From: a virus
Reading direction: 5' to 3' (one strand)
IMG/VR virus record: IMGVR_UViG_3300027963_000296
Coordinates: 1 to 25,939 of that record
DNA: 25,939 nucleotides
Every line of letters begins with the position of its first letter. The stretch's first letter is position 1. Positions 9,001 through 15,420 of the stretch are shown in pieces. Under the pieces are notes generated by a model. It saw only the letters and a program-made list of their open reading frames with translations. It was not told the origin of the DNA and made no database searches. The position numbers and the translations under genes were made by a program.

Positions 9001-11419
9001 CACTAGAACAACTGATGTTCCAAATGAACTATACTACAATTTAATACCATCAACAAATTCATCCACAGATTTATTTCAGATTTCTTCCGATAAAGAAGTT
9101 GTAGCAAATAATAGAATTAAAATTATTCCTAGCACATTCAATAATGAATATCCAATTATAGGAATTGGAAGCACAACATTCAAGTTTAATTTAAATACAA
9201 AACCAGAGAATACCTCACACACATCATCAAGTGTTTTTTATGATACAAATTCTACTAGTACTTCTGGTCCAATATCAAAAATAAAAGTTAATTTTGGTGG
9301 AAAAAGATACACAAAATTACCAAAAATATCTTCAGTTGAAACTATTTCTGGGAAAAATGCTATTCTTAGGTCATCATCATCAACAATAGGAAAAGTTAGT
9401 CAGTTAGAAAGAGTTAAAGATGGTTTTAACTACCCAACTGATACTACATTAACGCCATTTTTAAGTTCTCCAGCAATAGTTCAAATTAAAGATATTGCAA
9501 GAATTGATTATATTGGTATAACAACTGGAGGAAAAGGATACAATACTGCTCCATCACTCAAAGTTATTGGAAATGATAAGATAAAGTTATCTGCTGAATT
9601 ACAAAGTGGAAGTATTGTTGGCGTAAAAGTTGTTGAAAACACTAATGATTTAATCACATCATTAAGAATTGTACCTATAAACAATTCTAATGGATACGAG
9701 ATTGACGATATTGTAGCAGAAGATGATGGTTCTGAGATAAGATTGGAATTATTAAATGATACTCAATTATATCCACTAATCACAACTGGATATGGAAAAA
9801 CAGAAACTATATTCCCATTTGCTATTGGAGATGAAATCTTTATAGAAAAATGTAGGCAAATAAAAACAGAAGATAATAATAAGAAAAAAATAGACAATTT
9901 CAACTCAAAAGATTATGGATATAAGTTCTTTACTGTAACTGGAATAAGTTCAGAAAACTTCACAGTAACATTCAGCATGACTGGAGTGAAAGATACATTA
10001 AGTTTGAATCAACCAAATCGTGAAGGCAATTATACCAATAGTAATGGTTATGGAGTTGTAATCAATAAAAAGGATATGCCTGAGTTTGAGATGATTCTTA
10101 TTGATGATTTAAGTTATATTTCTGGGGAAAAAGTTATTGGAATTACACCATCAAATGGAAATATAGTATTTTCTGCAACTGTTATGGAAAATGGTTGGGA
10201 TAATGATATTAATCAATTACGATTAATTGACGCAAAAGGAGAATTAGAAGTTGGAAATAAACTAAAAGGTGAAAAATCATTATTGAATGGTACTGTTGAA
10301 TTTGTTAATAAATTTAACTTGAAATCAACACTTGGAGCAACAAGAGATAAAGTTAATGATGCTGGAAATGAAGTTGGATTTTTAAATAATTATCAACAAA
10401 GAATTTCAGATAATTCTTATTATCAGAAGTTTTCATATTCAATTAAGAGTGAGGTGTCTTATGATGTCTGGAAAGAATCAGTTCGTTCTGTAATTCATCC
10501 AGCAGGATTTAAAGAATTTTCTGATTTGGATATTATAAGTGTTTCTCCTAAGTTTTTAACTTATGTTGGAATTGGAAGTGTAATAAAAAATGATTTAAAA
10601 GTTGGAATTGCAAATTCTACTTTAGATTTACTTATAAATCTTGATGATATATCATCATTTTATAGTAGAAACAATTTATCATTAGTTACCGAAGAATCTG
10701 ACAGTTTATTTGAAGATGGTTCAATTGAAAGAGTAAATATTGGAGCAGAAGAAGCAAATGTTGCTGGTATTGGTATAACTGGACCTATTTTTGGGTTAGC
10801 ACTCAAACCTTATACTTTAAGTAAAACAAATAAGGTTTTGATAATGGACGATATAAGTAGTCAGTTTGATGGTTCGAATGAATATATTTCAATTGGAATA
10901 AAAACTGCTACATTTAATAGTTTCTATCCATATTATATAAATCTTAATACTGATAATTTGAGGGTTGGTGATTATGTGGGATTTTCTACTTTACTTATCC
11001 CAGACAGTACTGTTATTGATGCAATTGGTATTGGAAGTATAAGATTAAATCTTCCACACAGATTAAATCACGGCACTCAAACTTCTAATGTAAAAATTAG
11101 AAGAAGACTTGCTGGAAATTCTATTGTTGGAAGTAAATCTTTCAAATTAACTAGCAATAAAACTCCTATATTCTATCGTGAATTTGTTAGTTCTGCTAGT
11201 AGCATTGTCAATATTGATAATGATGTTATTAATATTCCAAATCATAATTTCCAAACAGGACAAAAAATATTATATTCCGCAGTAATTGCAGATATAAATC
11301 CAACAGGAGCAGCAACCACATCTGTTGATAATGCATTTGCTTATAGTATAAACAAAAAATTTGATGATACTATCTGGGCTTCATTTGATATGACTATATT
11401 TACATTCGACTCAAATTAA
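3044..11419 (+). CDS. 7: Giant gp7-like baseplate wedge protein with beta-repeats and a degenerate YHYH domain
   Basis: In T4, gp7 (1032 residues) starts wedge assembly with gp10. This protein is 2791 residues. Residues about 15-222 resemble a C-terminal part of T4 gp7: FLEQYYISQE, then SRAKDFYTTKGTDTSYKILF at 192-211 (T4: DFYSTKGIEASYKFLF). A second gp7-like segment, VWKESVRSVIHPAGFKEF, lies at 2475-2492 (T4: IRFVHPVGFG). Between them are glycine-rich beta-repeats of the form NGGSGY..P.I, several histidine-started repeats (HNFxTGxxxxY at about 596, 819, 938, 1473, 1708, 1815, 2734), and a YHYH-like domain at about 1227-1334 with GWAYDGNPIFGPYG, HLDEYNG and YPYVIG. Its namesake motif reads YGYF at 1316-1319. 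The C-terminal module VLIMDDISSQFDG (2598-2610) recurs in the protein at 15421. Position between gp6 and gp8 supports gp7. No frameshift was seen. Confidence 0.85.
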   Translation: MSEIKRVKIQSIVESQIPEFLNDDSPLFREFLEQYYISQEHQTGVVDLAVNLQQYKSIDNFNNETFYSKVGICTLAEDVTSFDDVIAVNHTIGFPQKYGLLKIDDEIITYTGITTNSFTGCVRGFSGIDQHSNNESFVFSKTNSAPHIKAKTVTNLNLLFFNEIFKKFKTQFLPGFEDRQFVKGLNLKNILSRAKDFYTTKGTDTSYKILFSILFGKDIQVIKPQDYILRPSDNNYLVTKNILVEQIVRDETLRVNDSDLRKQLKGKTIFEILGNGKTASASIYNVEYRPVDDRDLYEISLDSTSFIFNFEPTKKTNISETVTENSTFIIVDSTVGFEKSGSLFIKTSKLANPITLTYTDKTSTEFLGVSGVIADLNFGEELVEENFLYSYLDDGTKVEFRLINIIDTIDYSQTSSLRVGDKIQLSEFGTDLNDRKEFNFWNYNIPTTHKIKSIVGKRIYFYDKLTFIIGDKFNLLNPDDENDNVLSATVEDYGFDDTDGYYVDIDKTPISTKTEIKKITRKANSNNNYFSSISILPTGVQNTYVDYDFDNFYVTSSGLPNDTIYSTDRRTNVTKTTNSNWITDVGITSVLNCPNHNFYTGEKIYYSSSSNSGIKTSTYFLTNFDKDNIKLSYSNTDLYTKNYIKFSNVGIEDSFVKLNYQNKTLEHQKLFKKFNLTKKEQFFDDPEKRKTINKKIGILADGVEIFSTTTFQDNIYYGKLDSVNVNASGQGYDVINFSGITVEDNSGSGAIVNGCITGSLNEVKLLSPGIGYQSKPKITLTGGNGSGAVLESNLVKTRITSNFKATSIYSNSIIFSQNHNFDNFEEVFYNKNSNTSISPLIDSSSYFVGVTSTTQIKLYNTKIDAISGINTISISGIGYSGIHSLKTLNSKNTITKIYVKNGGSGYSNRFVAVPSLLSADNQTVGINTFDDYIFAKNHNFKNEDLVLYTTSGTVVSGLSTQINYHVTVVDENKFKLSLAGVATNISRENYINKKYISFDSIGVGTHKFSYPPIQINVEAISGITTTIIEPSLDPIVLGSFDNIFVENSGSNYGTPDIINFHRRPLVSVRKQTSEALLKPIISDGLIVDVQILNAGKGYANDIDIVVRSESGKYAELYPTIVDGKITQISVINSGINYDKTNTTLDTKKRGSDARFEGNVFEWQINQIEKNKSIINSEDEGIIIPSDVDEFGLQFINYYPSKKLRKNLKNFINKEDGTEQPPKGAINPYRILGWAYDGNPIFGPYGKINGTITQIKSSYKQTSKPEIDGLINSNIRPNFDSGFFLQDFVYNKATSGGHLDEYNGMFVNNSDFPNINYGYFFTIDETTPQYPYVIGSNFKDLPIEENFEPSFNQELNFNDLDIVRNTGPYYLNSSYGSYDLINKVESKYKQEFIVKQIQSSGINSVSIYDPGQDYKPGDNIIFDDSTSGGTGISAAISRVEGKEVSNIQIGVSTFSGVTFITKGTRVKGITGTPHNLITNDEILVTSISSSPYNYIQGFKKVLVNQKSVSLVNDVPNQSNTGVTTYLIVNDVSGFEVDNLIGINTETLRVIDISSSESKLFVNRYQNYAGIHTAGIVSVILLPNTFTFNASQYDDAIIENKTIYFNPSNTIGIGTSGTNYYKLVGVKTDFGTISAGTSYIGINTIALKNGDYVSGTYVSGITTIVSIGIGSIQISSNNTLGGGIFTTTYSIQRSVYDKFVPSRSIYIPNHKYYTGQLLTYNVGLGGTGIVVSNTGTGSTFRINQNQTVYAVNLGNDYVGLSTLGFTTTTGIGTSNNSLYFFSPITNIGLAHSLTTQYSKITGTFENYSVTVSTAQTHGLQTDDKIKFNVLPSFSNTIKLRYDTILRKITTDKIDFNASSVGVNTQTNEITITGNKLKTGDKVVYYTNTNTVIGGLTNNNTYYVLKQNPDKIKLSNYLYDTAVGTCISFTNVGVSIHSIALINPPISLTQGDVLTFDLTDASGMDLRLYKDPNFSKEIESFKYLNKKLNTRTTDVPNELYYNLIPSTNSSTDLFQISSDKEVVANNRIKIIPSTFNNEYPIIGIGSTTFKFNLNTKPENTSHTSSSVFYDTNSTSTSGPISKIKVNFGGKRYTKLPKISSVETISGKNAILRSSSSTIGKVSQLERVKDGFNYPTDTTLTPFLSSPAIVQIKDIARIDYIGITTGGKGYNTAPSLKVIGNDKIKLSAELQSGSIVGVKVVENTNDLITSLRIVPINNSNGYEIDDIVAEDDGSEIRLELLNDTQLYPLITTGYGKTETIFPFAIGDEIFIEKCRQIKTEDNNKKKIDNFNSKDYGYKFFTVTGISSENFTVTFSMTGVKDTLSLNQPNREGNYTNSNGYGVVINKKDMPEFEMILIDDLSYISGEKVIGITPSNGNIVFSATVMENGWDNDINQLRLIDAKGELEVGNKLKGEKSLLNGTVEFVNKFNLKSTLGATRDKVNDAGNEVGFLNNYQQRISDNSYYQKFSYSIKSEVSYDVWKESVRSVIHPAGFKEFSDLDIISVSPKFLTYVGIGSVIKNDLKVGIANSTLDLLINLDDISSFYSRNNLSLVTEESDSLFEDGSIERVNIGAEEANVAGIGITGPIFGLALKPYTLSKTNKVLIMDDISSQFDGSNEYISIGIKTATFNSFYPYYINLNTDNLRVGDYVGFSTLLIPDSTVIDAIGIGSIRLNLPHRLNHGTQTSNVKIRRRLAGNSIVGSKSFKLTSNKTPIFYREFVSSASSIVNIDNDVINIPNHNFQTGQKILYSAVIADINPTGAATTSVDNAFAYSINKKFDDTIWASFDMTIFTFDSN

Positions 11420-11421
11420 AA

Positions 11422-11429
11422 CATAAATA
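11422..11429 (+). promoter_or_regulatory. T4-like late promoter upstream of the glycine-rich fibre gene
   Basis: CATAAATA matches NATAAATA exactly and lies in the 34-base gap between the gp7-like gene and the next ATG at 11454. AAAAAGG at 11433-11439 is a possible ribosome binding site about 14 bases before that ATG. A late promoter here would allow the fibre genes to be transcribed apart from the long gp7 message. Confidence 0.6.
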
Positions 11430-11453
11430 AACAAAAAGGCAGTCTATTAAATA

Positions 11454-13358
11454 ATGGCAAAACTAGGAATATTTACTGGAACCTCAGCAAATGATACTAC
11501 TGGAGATACCTTAGCTCAAGGTGCTGTAAAGATTAATAGCAACTTTAGTGAAATTTATACTGCTCTTGGAGACGGAACAAATATAACAAATAGTCTTTCA
11601 TCTATTACAGTTACTGGACTTTCTACATTTACTAATGGACCAATATTAGTTGGTTCTGGAATACAAACAGGAACCTCAAAACTTCAAGTATCTGGAGATA
11701 CTTTTATCACAGGTTTTGTTGGTGTAGGAACTACAAATCCAACATCAAACCTTCATGTTATTGGTGGTGGCAACTTTACTGGTATAGTTTCTGCTCTTAG
11801 TTTTAGTGGAAATTCATCTTCTGCTAGTTATGCTACAACAGCAGGTATAGCAACTTATGCCACTAATGCTGGAACTTCCACAAGTGTTATTGGTGGTATT
11901 GGTTCCATTACACAACTTCAAGTTACTGGAATTTCTACATTCACCAATGGACCAGTATTGATAGGTGGTGGAACTTCTACAGGAACAATAGGTCAAGTTC
12001 TTCAGGTTACTGGTATTAGTAGTGGTGTTTATATTGGTGGTTCAGTTGGTATTGGAACTACAAATCCAACAGAATCTCTTCATGTTCAAGGAAATCTAAA
12101 AGTTACTGGAACAATTACTGGTGAGGTTTCTAGTACTGTTGCAACTGCTAGAACTTCTACAAATGTTATTGGTGGTATTGGTTCTATTACACAACTTTCT
12201 GTTGGTCCTGGTATCACAACAGTAGGTTTTATAACTGCTACTAGTGCTTATATTGGTGTTGCAACAGTAGGTTTTATTAGTGCTACTAATGTTTATATTT
12301 CTGGTATTACAACAGTAGGTTTTATAACTGCTACTAGTGCTTATATTGGAATTGCAACAGTAGGTTTTATTAGTGCTACTAATGTTTATGTTTCTGGTGT
12401 TTCTACTTTTGTTGGTAATTCTTATTTTTCCAATTCAATAGGTATTGGAACTACAAACCCAACATCTTCATTATCTGTAAATGGTTCAACGGTGATTGGA
12501 ACAGAAATATTAAATATGACTGGTTTATCAACTACTTTCACCACTGTTGGAAGTAATACTTTCACAGTTCCTGCTGGTGTAACAAAGATTTCTGCTGTAT
12601 TGATTGGTGGTGGTGGAGCAGGTGGTGGATGTGATAGGGGTGGTGCTGGAGGCAATGGAGGTGGAGGTGGAGGTTTAGTGTATATTAATGACTATCCAGT
12701 ATCTCCAGGACAAACTCTTACTGTGGTTGTTGGTGGTGGTGGTGCTGCAGTTTCTGCTAGTGCTGGTGGAGATGGTGGAAATAGTTCAATTACAGGAGTT
12801 GCTATAGCATTTGGAGGAAAAGGTGGTGCAGCAAGTGCTGGTAATAATGGCAGTCTGGGTGGTTCTGGTTCTGTGGAGAGCAATGTTGTAAATAGTGGAA
12901 TTTCAAATGGAGGTTCTTCTGGCAAAGGAACAAATACTGCTGGTGGTGGAGGTGGTGGTTCTGCTGGGTACTTGGGCAATGGGGGTTCTGGTGGAACATC
13001 GAATGGAACTCCAAGTGGTGCTGGATCTGGTGGTGGAGCAGGTGGTGGTTCTGAAGGTAATGGCACTAACGGTGGTAATGGGGGAGGAGGAACTGGTATA
13101 TTGGGACAAGGTTCTTCTGGAGAATCTGGTGGAGTCGGTGGTTCTGGAGGAACAAATGGAATAATAGCATCATCAAACACTGGAAGTAATGGTGGAAATT
13201 ATGGTGGAGGAGGTGGTGGTGCTGATGGTGGTCCTGGTAATGGTGATCTTTCTGGTGGTAATGGAGCACAAGGTGTTGTGCGGATTATATGGTCTCCAAG
13301 TTCTAAGTTCTCAAGATTATTCCCAACAAATCAGGTTGGAAACAATATAAATCAATAA
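11454..13358 (+). CDS. Tail fibre/adhesin with glycine-rich (polyglycine-type) C-terminal domain
   Basis: This 634-residue protein has fibre architecture. An N-terminal segment (residues 1-45, LGIFTGTSANDTTGDTL then KINSNFSEIYTALGDG) is of a kind shared by marine T4-like phage fibre proteins and probably serves attachment. Next come repeated fibre modules with GxGTTNPT motifs near residues 90, 199 and 330. A 31-residue tandem duplication covers residues 253-314. Residues 370-384 (FTVPAGVTKISAVLI) open a domain that runs as dense Gly runs with Ala, Ser and Asn from 385 to 608 and closes with VRIIW at 609-613. Such domains, with interleaved variable loops, recall the gp38 adhesins of T-even phages, whose Gly motifs pack as polyglycine-II helices. 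Receptor binding is inferred. There is no Gly-X-Y collagen periodicity. Confidence 0.82.
   Translation: MAKLGIFTGTSANDTTGDTLAQGAVKINSNFSEIYTALGDGTNITNSLSSITVTGLSTFTNGPILVGSGIQTGTSKLQVSGDTFITGFVGVGTTNPTSNLHVIGGGNFTGIVSALSFSGNSSSASYATTAGIATYATNAGTSTSVIGGIGSITQLQVTGISTFTNGPVLIGGGTSTGTIGQVLQVTGISSGVYIGGSVGIGTTNPTESLHVQGNLKVTGTITGEVSSTVATARTSTNVIGGIGSITQLSVGPGITTVGFITATSAYIGVATVGFISATNVYISGITTVGFITATSAYIGIATVGFISATNVYVSGVSTFVGNSYFSNSIGIGTTNPTSSLSVNGSTVIGTEILNMTGLSTTFTTVGSNTFTVPAGVTKISAVLIGGGGAGGGCDRGGAGGNGGGGGGLVYINDYPVSPGQTLTVVVGGGGAAVSASAGGDGGNSSITGVAIAFGGKGGAASAGNNGSLGGSGSVESNVVNSGISNGGSSGKGTNTAGGGGGGSAGYLGNGGSGGTSNGTPSGAGSGGGAGGGSEGNGTNGGNGGGGTGILGQGSSGESGGVGGSGGTNGIIASSNTGSNGGNYGGGGGGADGGPGNGDLSGGNGAQGVVRIIWSPSSKFSRLFPTNQVGNNINQ
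12210..12395 (+). repeat. Two 93-bp tandem copies in the glycine-rich fibre gene
   Basis: Copies at 12210-12302 and 12303-12395 are nearly identical and in frame. Each encodes a 31-residue unit beginning GITTVGFITATSAYI. Each unit is itself a degenerate doublet of 15 and 16 residues (TTVGFITATSAY, then ATVGFISATNVY), so the ancestral unit is about half as long. Differences between copies are few, for example GTCCTGGTATC versus GGTATTAC at the left edge, and TGGTGTT versus TGGAATT. Confidence 0.9.
13347..13354 (+). promoter_or_regulatory. Possible weak late promoter before the second fibre gene
   Basis: TATAAATC differs from the T4 late promoter TATAAATA only at the last base. It lies inside the last codons of the preceding gene, 27 bases before the ATG at 13374, the same spacing as the exact matches elsewhere. 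A single mismatch in AT-rich coding sequence could easily be chance, and only 15 bases separate the two genes. Confidence 0.25.
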
Positions 13359-13373
13359 AGGTATTAAAGAAAA

Positions 13374-15377
13374 ATGGCAAACAACACAGGAACATTTTTT
13401 AACGTTAATGATAATGATGGAATACCTTTAGTTGGTGTTTCTACTGATGGTAAGGTGATGATTAATCACCTTTATGGGAATTGTTTGATTGGTTCAACAT
13501 CAGTAACAGGAACCGCAGCACAACCACTCCAAGTAACTGGTGGTGCTTATGTAAGTGGAAACTTAGGTATTGGAACCACAAATCCAACAACAAAACTACA
13601 AGTTCAAGGTGATGGTAGATTTACTGGTGTAGTTACTGCTTCTAGTTTTGTAGGAAGTCTTACTGGTACAGCATCAACTGCTAATAATGTAAGTTCTACT
13701 ATTAATATAAACACTAGTGGAATTATAACTGCTACAAGTTTTACTGGAAGTCTTACTGGTACAGCATCAACTGCTAATAATGTAAGTTCTACTATTAATA
13801 TAAACACTAGTGGAATTATAACTGCTACAAGTTTTACTGGAAGTCTTACTGGTACAGCATCAACAGCAACTACTGCTCTTGGGTTATCTACAACTGCCAA
13901 TATCAATAATCCAACTGGTATTATAACTGCTTCACAATTAAATTCAACTGGTGGTGTATCTGTAAGTGGTTTAACAACAACTAATAACTTATATGTTGCT
14001 GGTGTAGGAACCTTTTTGTCTTCTGGGTTAAAGATAAGAAACGCAGCAAATAGTTTCCAATATAATATCACTGGTGGTGCGATTGCTGCCGATAGAACTC
14101 TTAACTTACCAGTGATTACTGCTACTGATACATTAGCAACTCTTGGTTCAACTCAAACATTTACTGGTAGTAATACTTTTAGTGGATTTTTTTCACTTTC
14201 GGCAACATCTTCAAATATATATGCAGTAAATTTAACTACAGGAGTATTAAGTCTTGGTGGTGAGTTTCAAACTGGTACTATGACTTTGGGGCAGTCAACT
14301 GTCTCACAAATCACCAATATTCAAGCAGGTGCTTCTGGTGTAGGAACAACAAAGACAATTAACTTAGGTACTTCTGGACTCACTAGTTCATTTACTCAAA
14401 TTAATATTGGACCAACTGCTGGTGTTGGTACTGTTGTTATTAACTCTGGAACTAACTTATTAGTAGGAACCACAACAGCAACAGGAACCGCACCACAACC
14501 ACTTCAAGTAACTGGTGGTGCTTATGTTTCTGGTAATCTTGGTATTGGAACCACAAATCCAGGAGTAAAATTAGATGTTTTTGGTGAGGGTAGATTTACT
14601 AAAGTAATTACTCCAGAAATAAACGCAGGTGGTGCTAACTATGTGTATTTTGAGTCTTCTGGAATACTTGTTGATTCAGATAGTTATTTTGATAGTAATG
14701 TTGGTATTGGAACTACAAATCCAACTGCAAAAGTTCATATAGGTGCTGCAACAACTTCTGCTGCAGGTGGTGCTCCATTAAAAATTGGAGCAGGAACTAC
14801 CATTCTTACAACACCAGAAGTAGGTGCGATTGAGTATGATGGTTCTTACTTATATCAAACACCAAACTCTACTTCTGGTAGAGCATATGTTCCTCCTGTT
14901 TATTCATTTAGATTAACTGCTAATGGTGCAAATATTGGTGCTACAATTGCAGACTTTTTTGCAACAACAAGTTCATTAAGTTTAGAAGCATCATCAGTCT
15001 ATAAAATTACTTGCTTCGCATACTTTACAAAAACTACAGCAGGTACTGCAACTTGGACTCATACGTTTTCTTCTGCTCCTACTATATTCACATCATCTCT
15101 CACATATTCACCAGTTACTGGTATTGCAAATGGAACACAGACAAATGTACTTTCATACTCTGGAGGTCAGGCTACTGCTTCGATGGCTCATGCTGCTACT
15201 GCATCATTAACTACGGGAGTGAATCATTTTTCAAGATTTGAATTAATTGCTGTAACAAGTGCTGCCACTAACTGGAGACTTCGTTTAAGTCAAAGTGCTG
15301 GTACTGTAACTCCACTTATTGGTAGTTATTATACAATAGAAAAAGTAGGTCCATCAACTGGTACATTTGTCGCATAA
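13374..15377 (+). CDS. Repeat-rich tail fibre protein
   Basis: This 667-residue protein begins only 15 bases after the previous fibre gene, with AAAGAAAA before its ATG. The N-terminal 35 residues (TGTFFNVNDNDGIPLVGV) form a likely attachment head. The body contains GIGTTNPT modules near residues 65, 390 and 444, a perfect 31-residue tandem duplication from residue 94, and a long repeat (TGTAAQPLQVTGGAYVSGN versus TGTAPQPLQVTGGAYVSGN) 325 residues apart. Residues about 465-500 hold a region common in phage fibres, with APLKIGAG and VGAIEYDGSYLY. The last 170 residues (from about VPPVYSFRL) form a different, Ala/Thr/Ser-rich C-terminal domain, probably the tip that folds as a trimer. The shared modules suggest it arose by duplication or shuffling with its neighbour. 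The receptor is unknown. Confidence 0.8.
   Translation: MANNTGTFFNVNDNDGIPLVGVSTDGKVMINHLYGNCLIGSTSVTGTAAQPLQVTGGAYVSGNLGIGTTNPTTKLQVQGDGRFTGVVTASSFVGSLTGTASTANNVSSTININTSGIITATSFTGSLTGTASTANNVSSTININTSGIITATSFTGSLTGTASTATTALGLSTTANINNPTGIITASQLNSTGGVSVSGLTTTNNLYVAGVGTFLSSGLKIRNAANSFQYNITGGAIAADRTLNLPVITATDTLATLGSTQTFTGSNTFSGFFSLSATSSNIYAVNLTTGVLSLGGEFQTGTMTLGQSTVSQITNIQAGASGVGTTKTINLGTSGLTSSFTQINIGPTAGVGTVVINSGTNLLVGTTTATGTAPQPLQVTGGAYVSGNLGIGTTNPGVKLDVFGEGRFTKVITPEINAGGANYVYFESSGILVDSDSYFDSNVGIGTTNPTAKVHIGAATTSAAGGAPLKIGAGTTILTTPEVGAIEYDGSYLYQTPNSTSGRAYVPPVYSFRLTANGANIGATIADFFATTSSLSLEASSVYKITCFAYFTKTTAGTATWTHTFSSAPTIFTSSLTYSPVTGIANGTQTNVLSYSGGQATASMAHAATASLTTGVNHFSRFELIAVTSAATNWRLRLSQSAGTVTPLIGSYYTIEKVGPSTGTFVA
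13506..13586 (+). repeat. Direct repeat, copy 1 (partner at 14481-14561)
   Basis: About 81 bases recur 975 bases downstream in the same frame, encoding TGTAAQPLQVTGGAYVSGN and the following LGIGTTNP. The copies differ at a small number of positions, many of them synonymous. This is a substrate for in-frame deletion or exchange of a 325-residue block of the fibre. Confidence 0.85.
13653..13864 (+). repeat. Perfect 93-bp tandem repeat, about 2.3 copies, in the second fibre gene
   Basis: Copies at 13653-13745 and 13746-13838 are identical at every base by eye, and a third partial copy covers 13839-13864. Each encodes 31 residues starting GSLTGTASTANNVSST. Perfect identity, including synonymous sites, indicates a very recent duplication or gene conversion. 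The unit length equals that of the unrelated repeat at 12210. Confidence 0.93.
14481..14561 (+). repeat. Direct repeat, copy 2 (partner at 13506-13586)
   Basis: This is the downstream copy of the 81-base in-frame direct repeat. It encodes TGTAPQPLQVTGGAYVSGN followed by LGIGTTNP and lies 975 bases after the first copy. Confidence 0.85.
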
Positions 15378-15383
15378 GTCCTC

Positions 15384-15391
15384 AATAAATA
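15384..15391 (+). promoter_or_regulatory. T4-like late promoter upstream of the propeller-like protein gene
   Basis: AATAAATA matches NATAAATA in the 43-base gap between 15377 and the ATG at 15421. The start lies 29 bases after the motif. No strong Shine-Dalgarno sequence follows; AGAGTAG at 15401-15407 is the nearest purine-rich stretch. Confidence 0.55.
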
Positions 15392-15420
15392 TAAGAATAA
15401 TAGAGTAGTTTTTCGTAATA

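Noticed and set aside
11222-11453. Frameshifted or truncated C-terminus of the gp7-like protein
   Set aside because: The last histidine-started repeat (from residue 2734) looks incomplete, but only 34 bases separate the stop from the next gene, so no lost coding remnant is visible.
12692-13180. Long antisense frame encoding a proline-rich protein, plus smaller frames on both strands over the same stretch
   Set aside because: These are the complement or frame shift of the Gly-rich codons (GGN read backwards gives NCC, Pro). They have no ribosome binding site and lie wholly inside the fibre gene.
12598-13280. Collagen-like Gly-X-Y repeat
   Set aside because: Gly residues occur in runs with irregular gaps and there is no three-residue period or Pro enrichment, so the polyglycine adhesin type fits better.
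13653-13864. Possible CRISPR-like array
   Set aside because: The units are directly adjacent with no spacers, are in frame and encode a protein repeat.
13604-14071. Antisense open frame of 155 codons with internal repeats
   Set aside because: Its repeats are the mirror of the 93-bp duplication in the fibre gene, and no start signal is seen. It is a shadow of the real gene.
15011-15241. Plus-strand 76-codon frame inside the second fibre gene
   Set aside because: It overlaps a well-supported gene, has Cys/Tyr/Ser-rich nonsense-like composition and no ribosome binding site.
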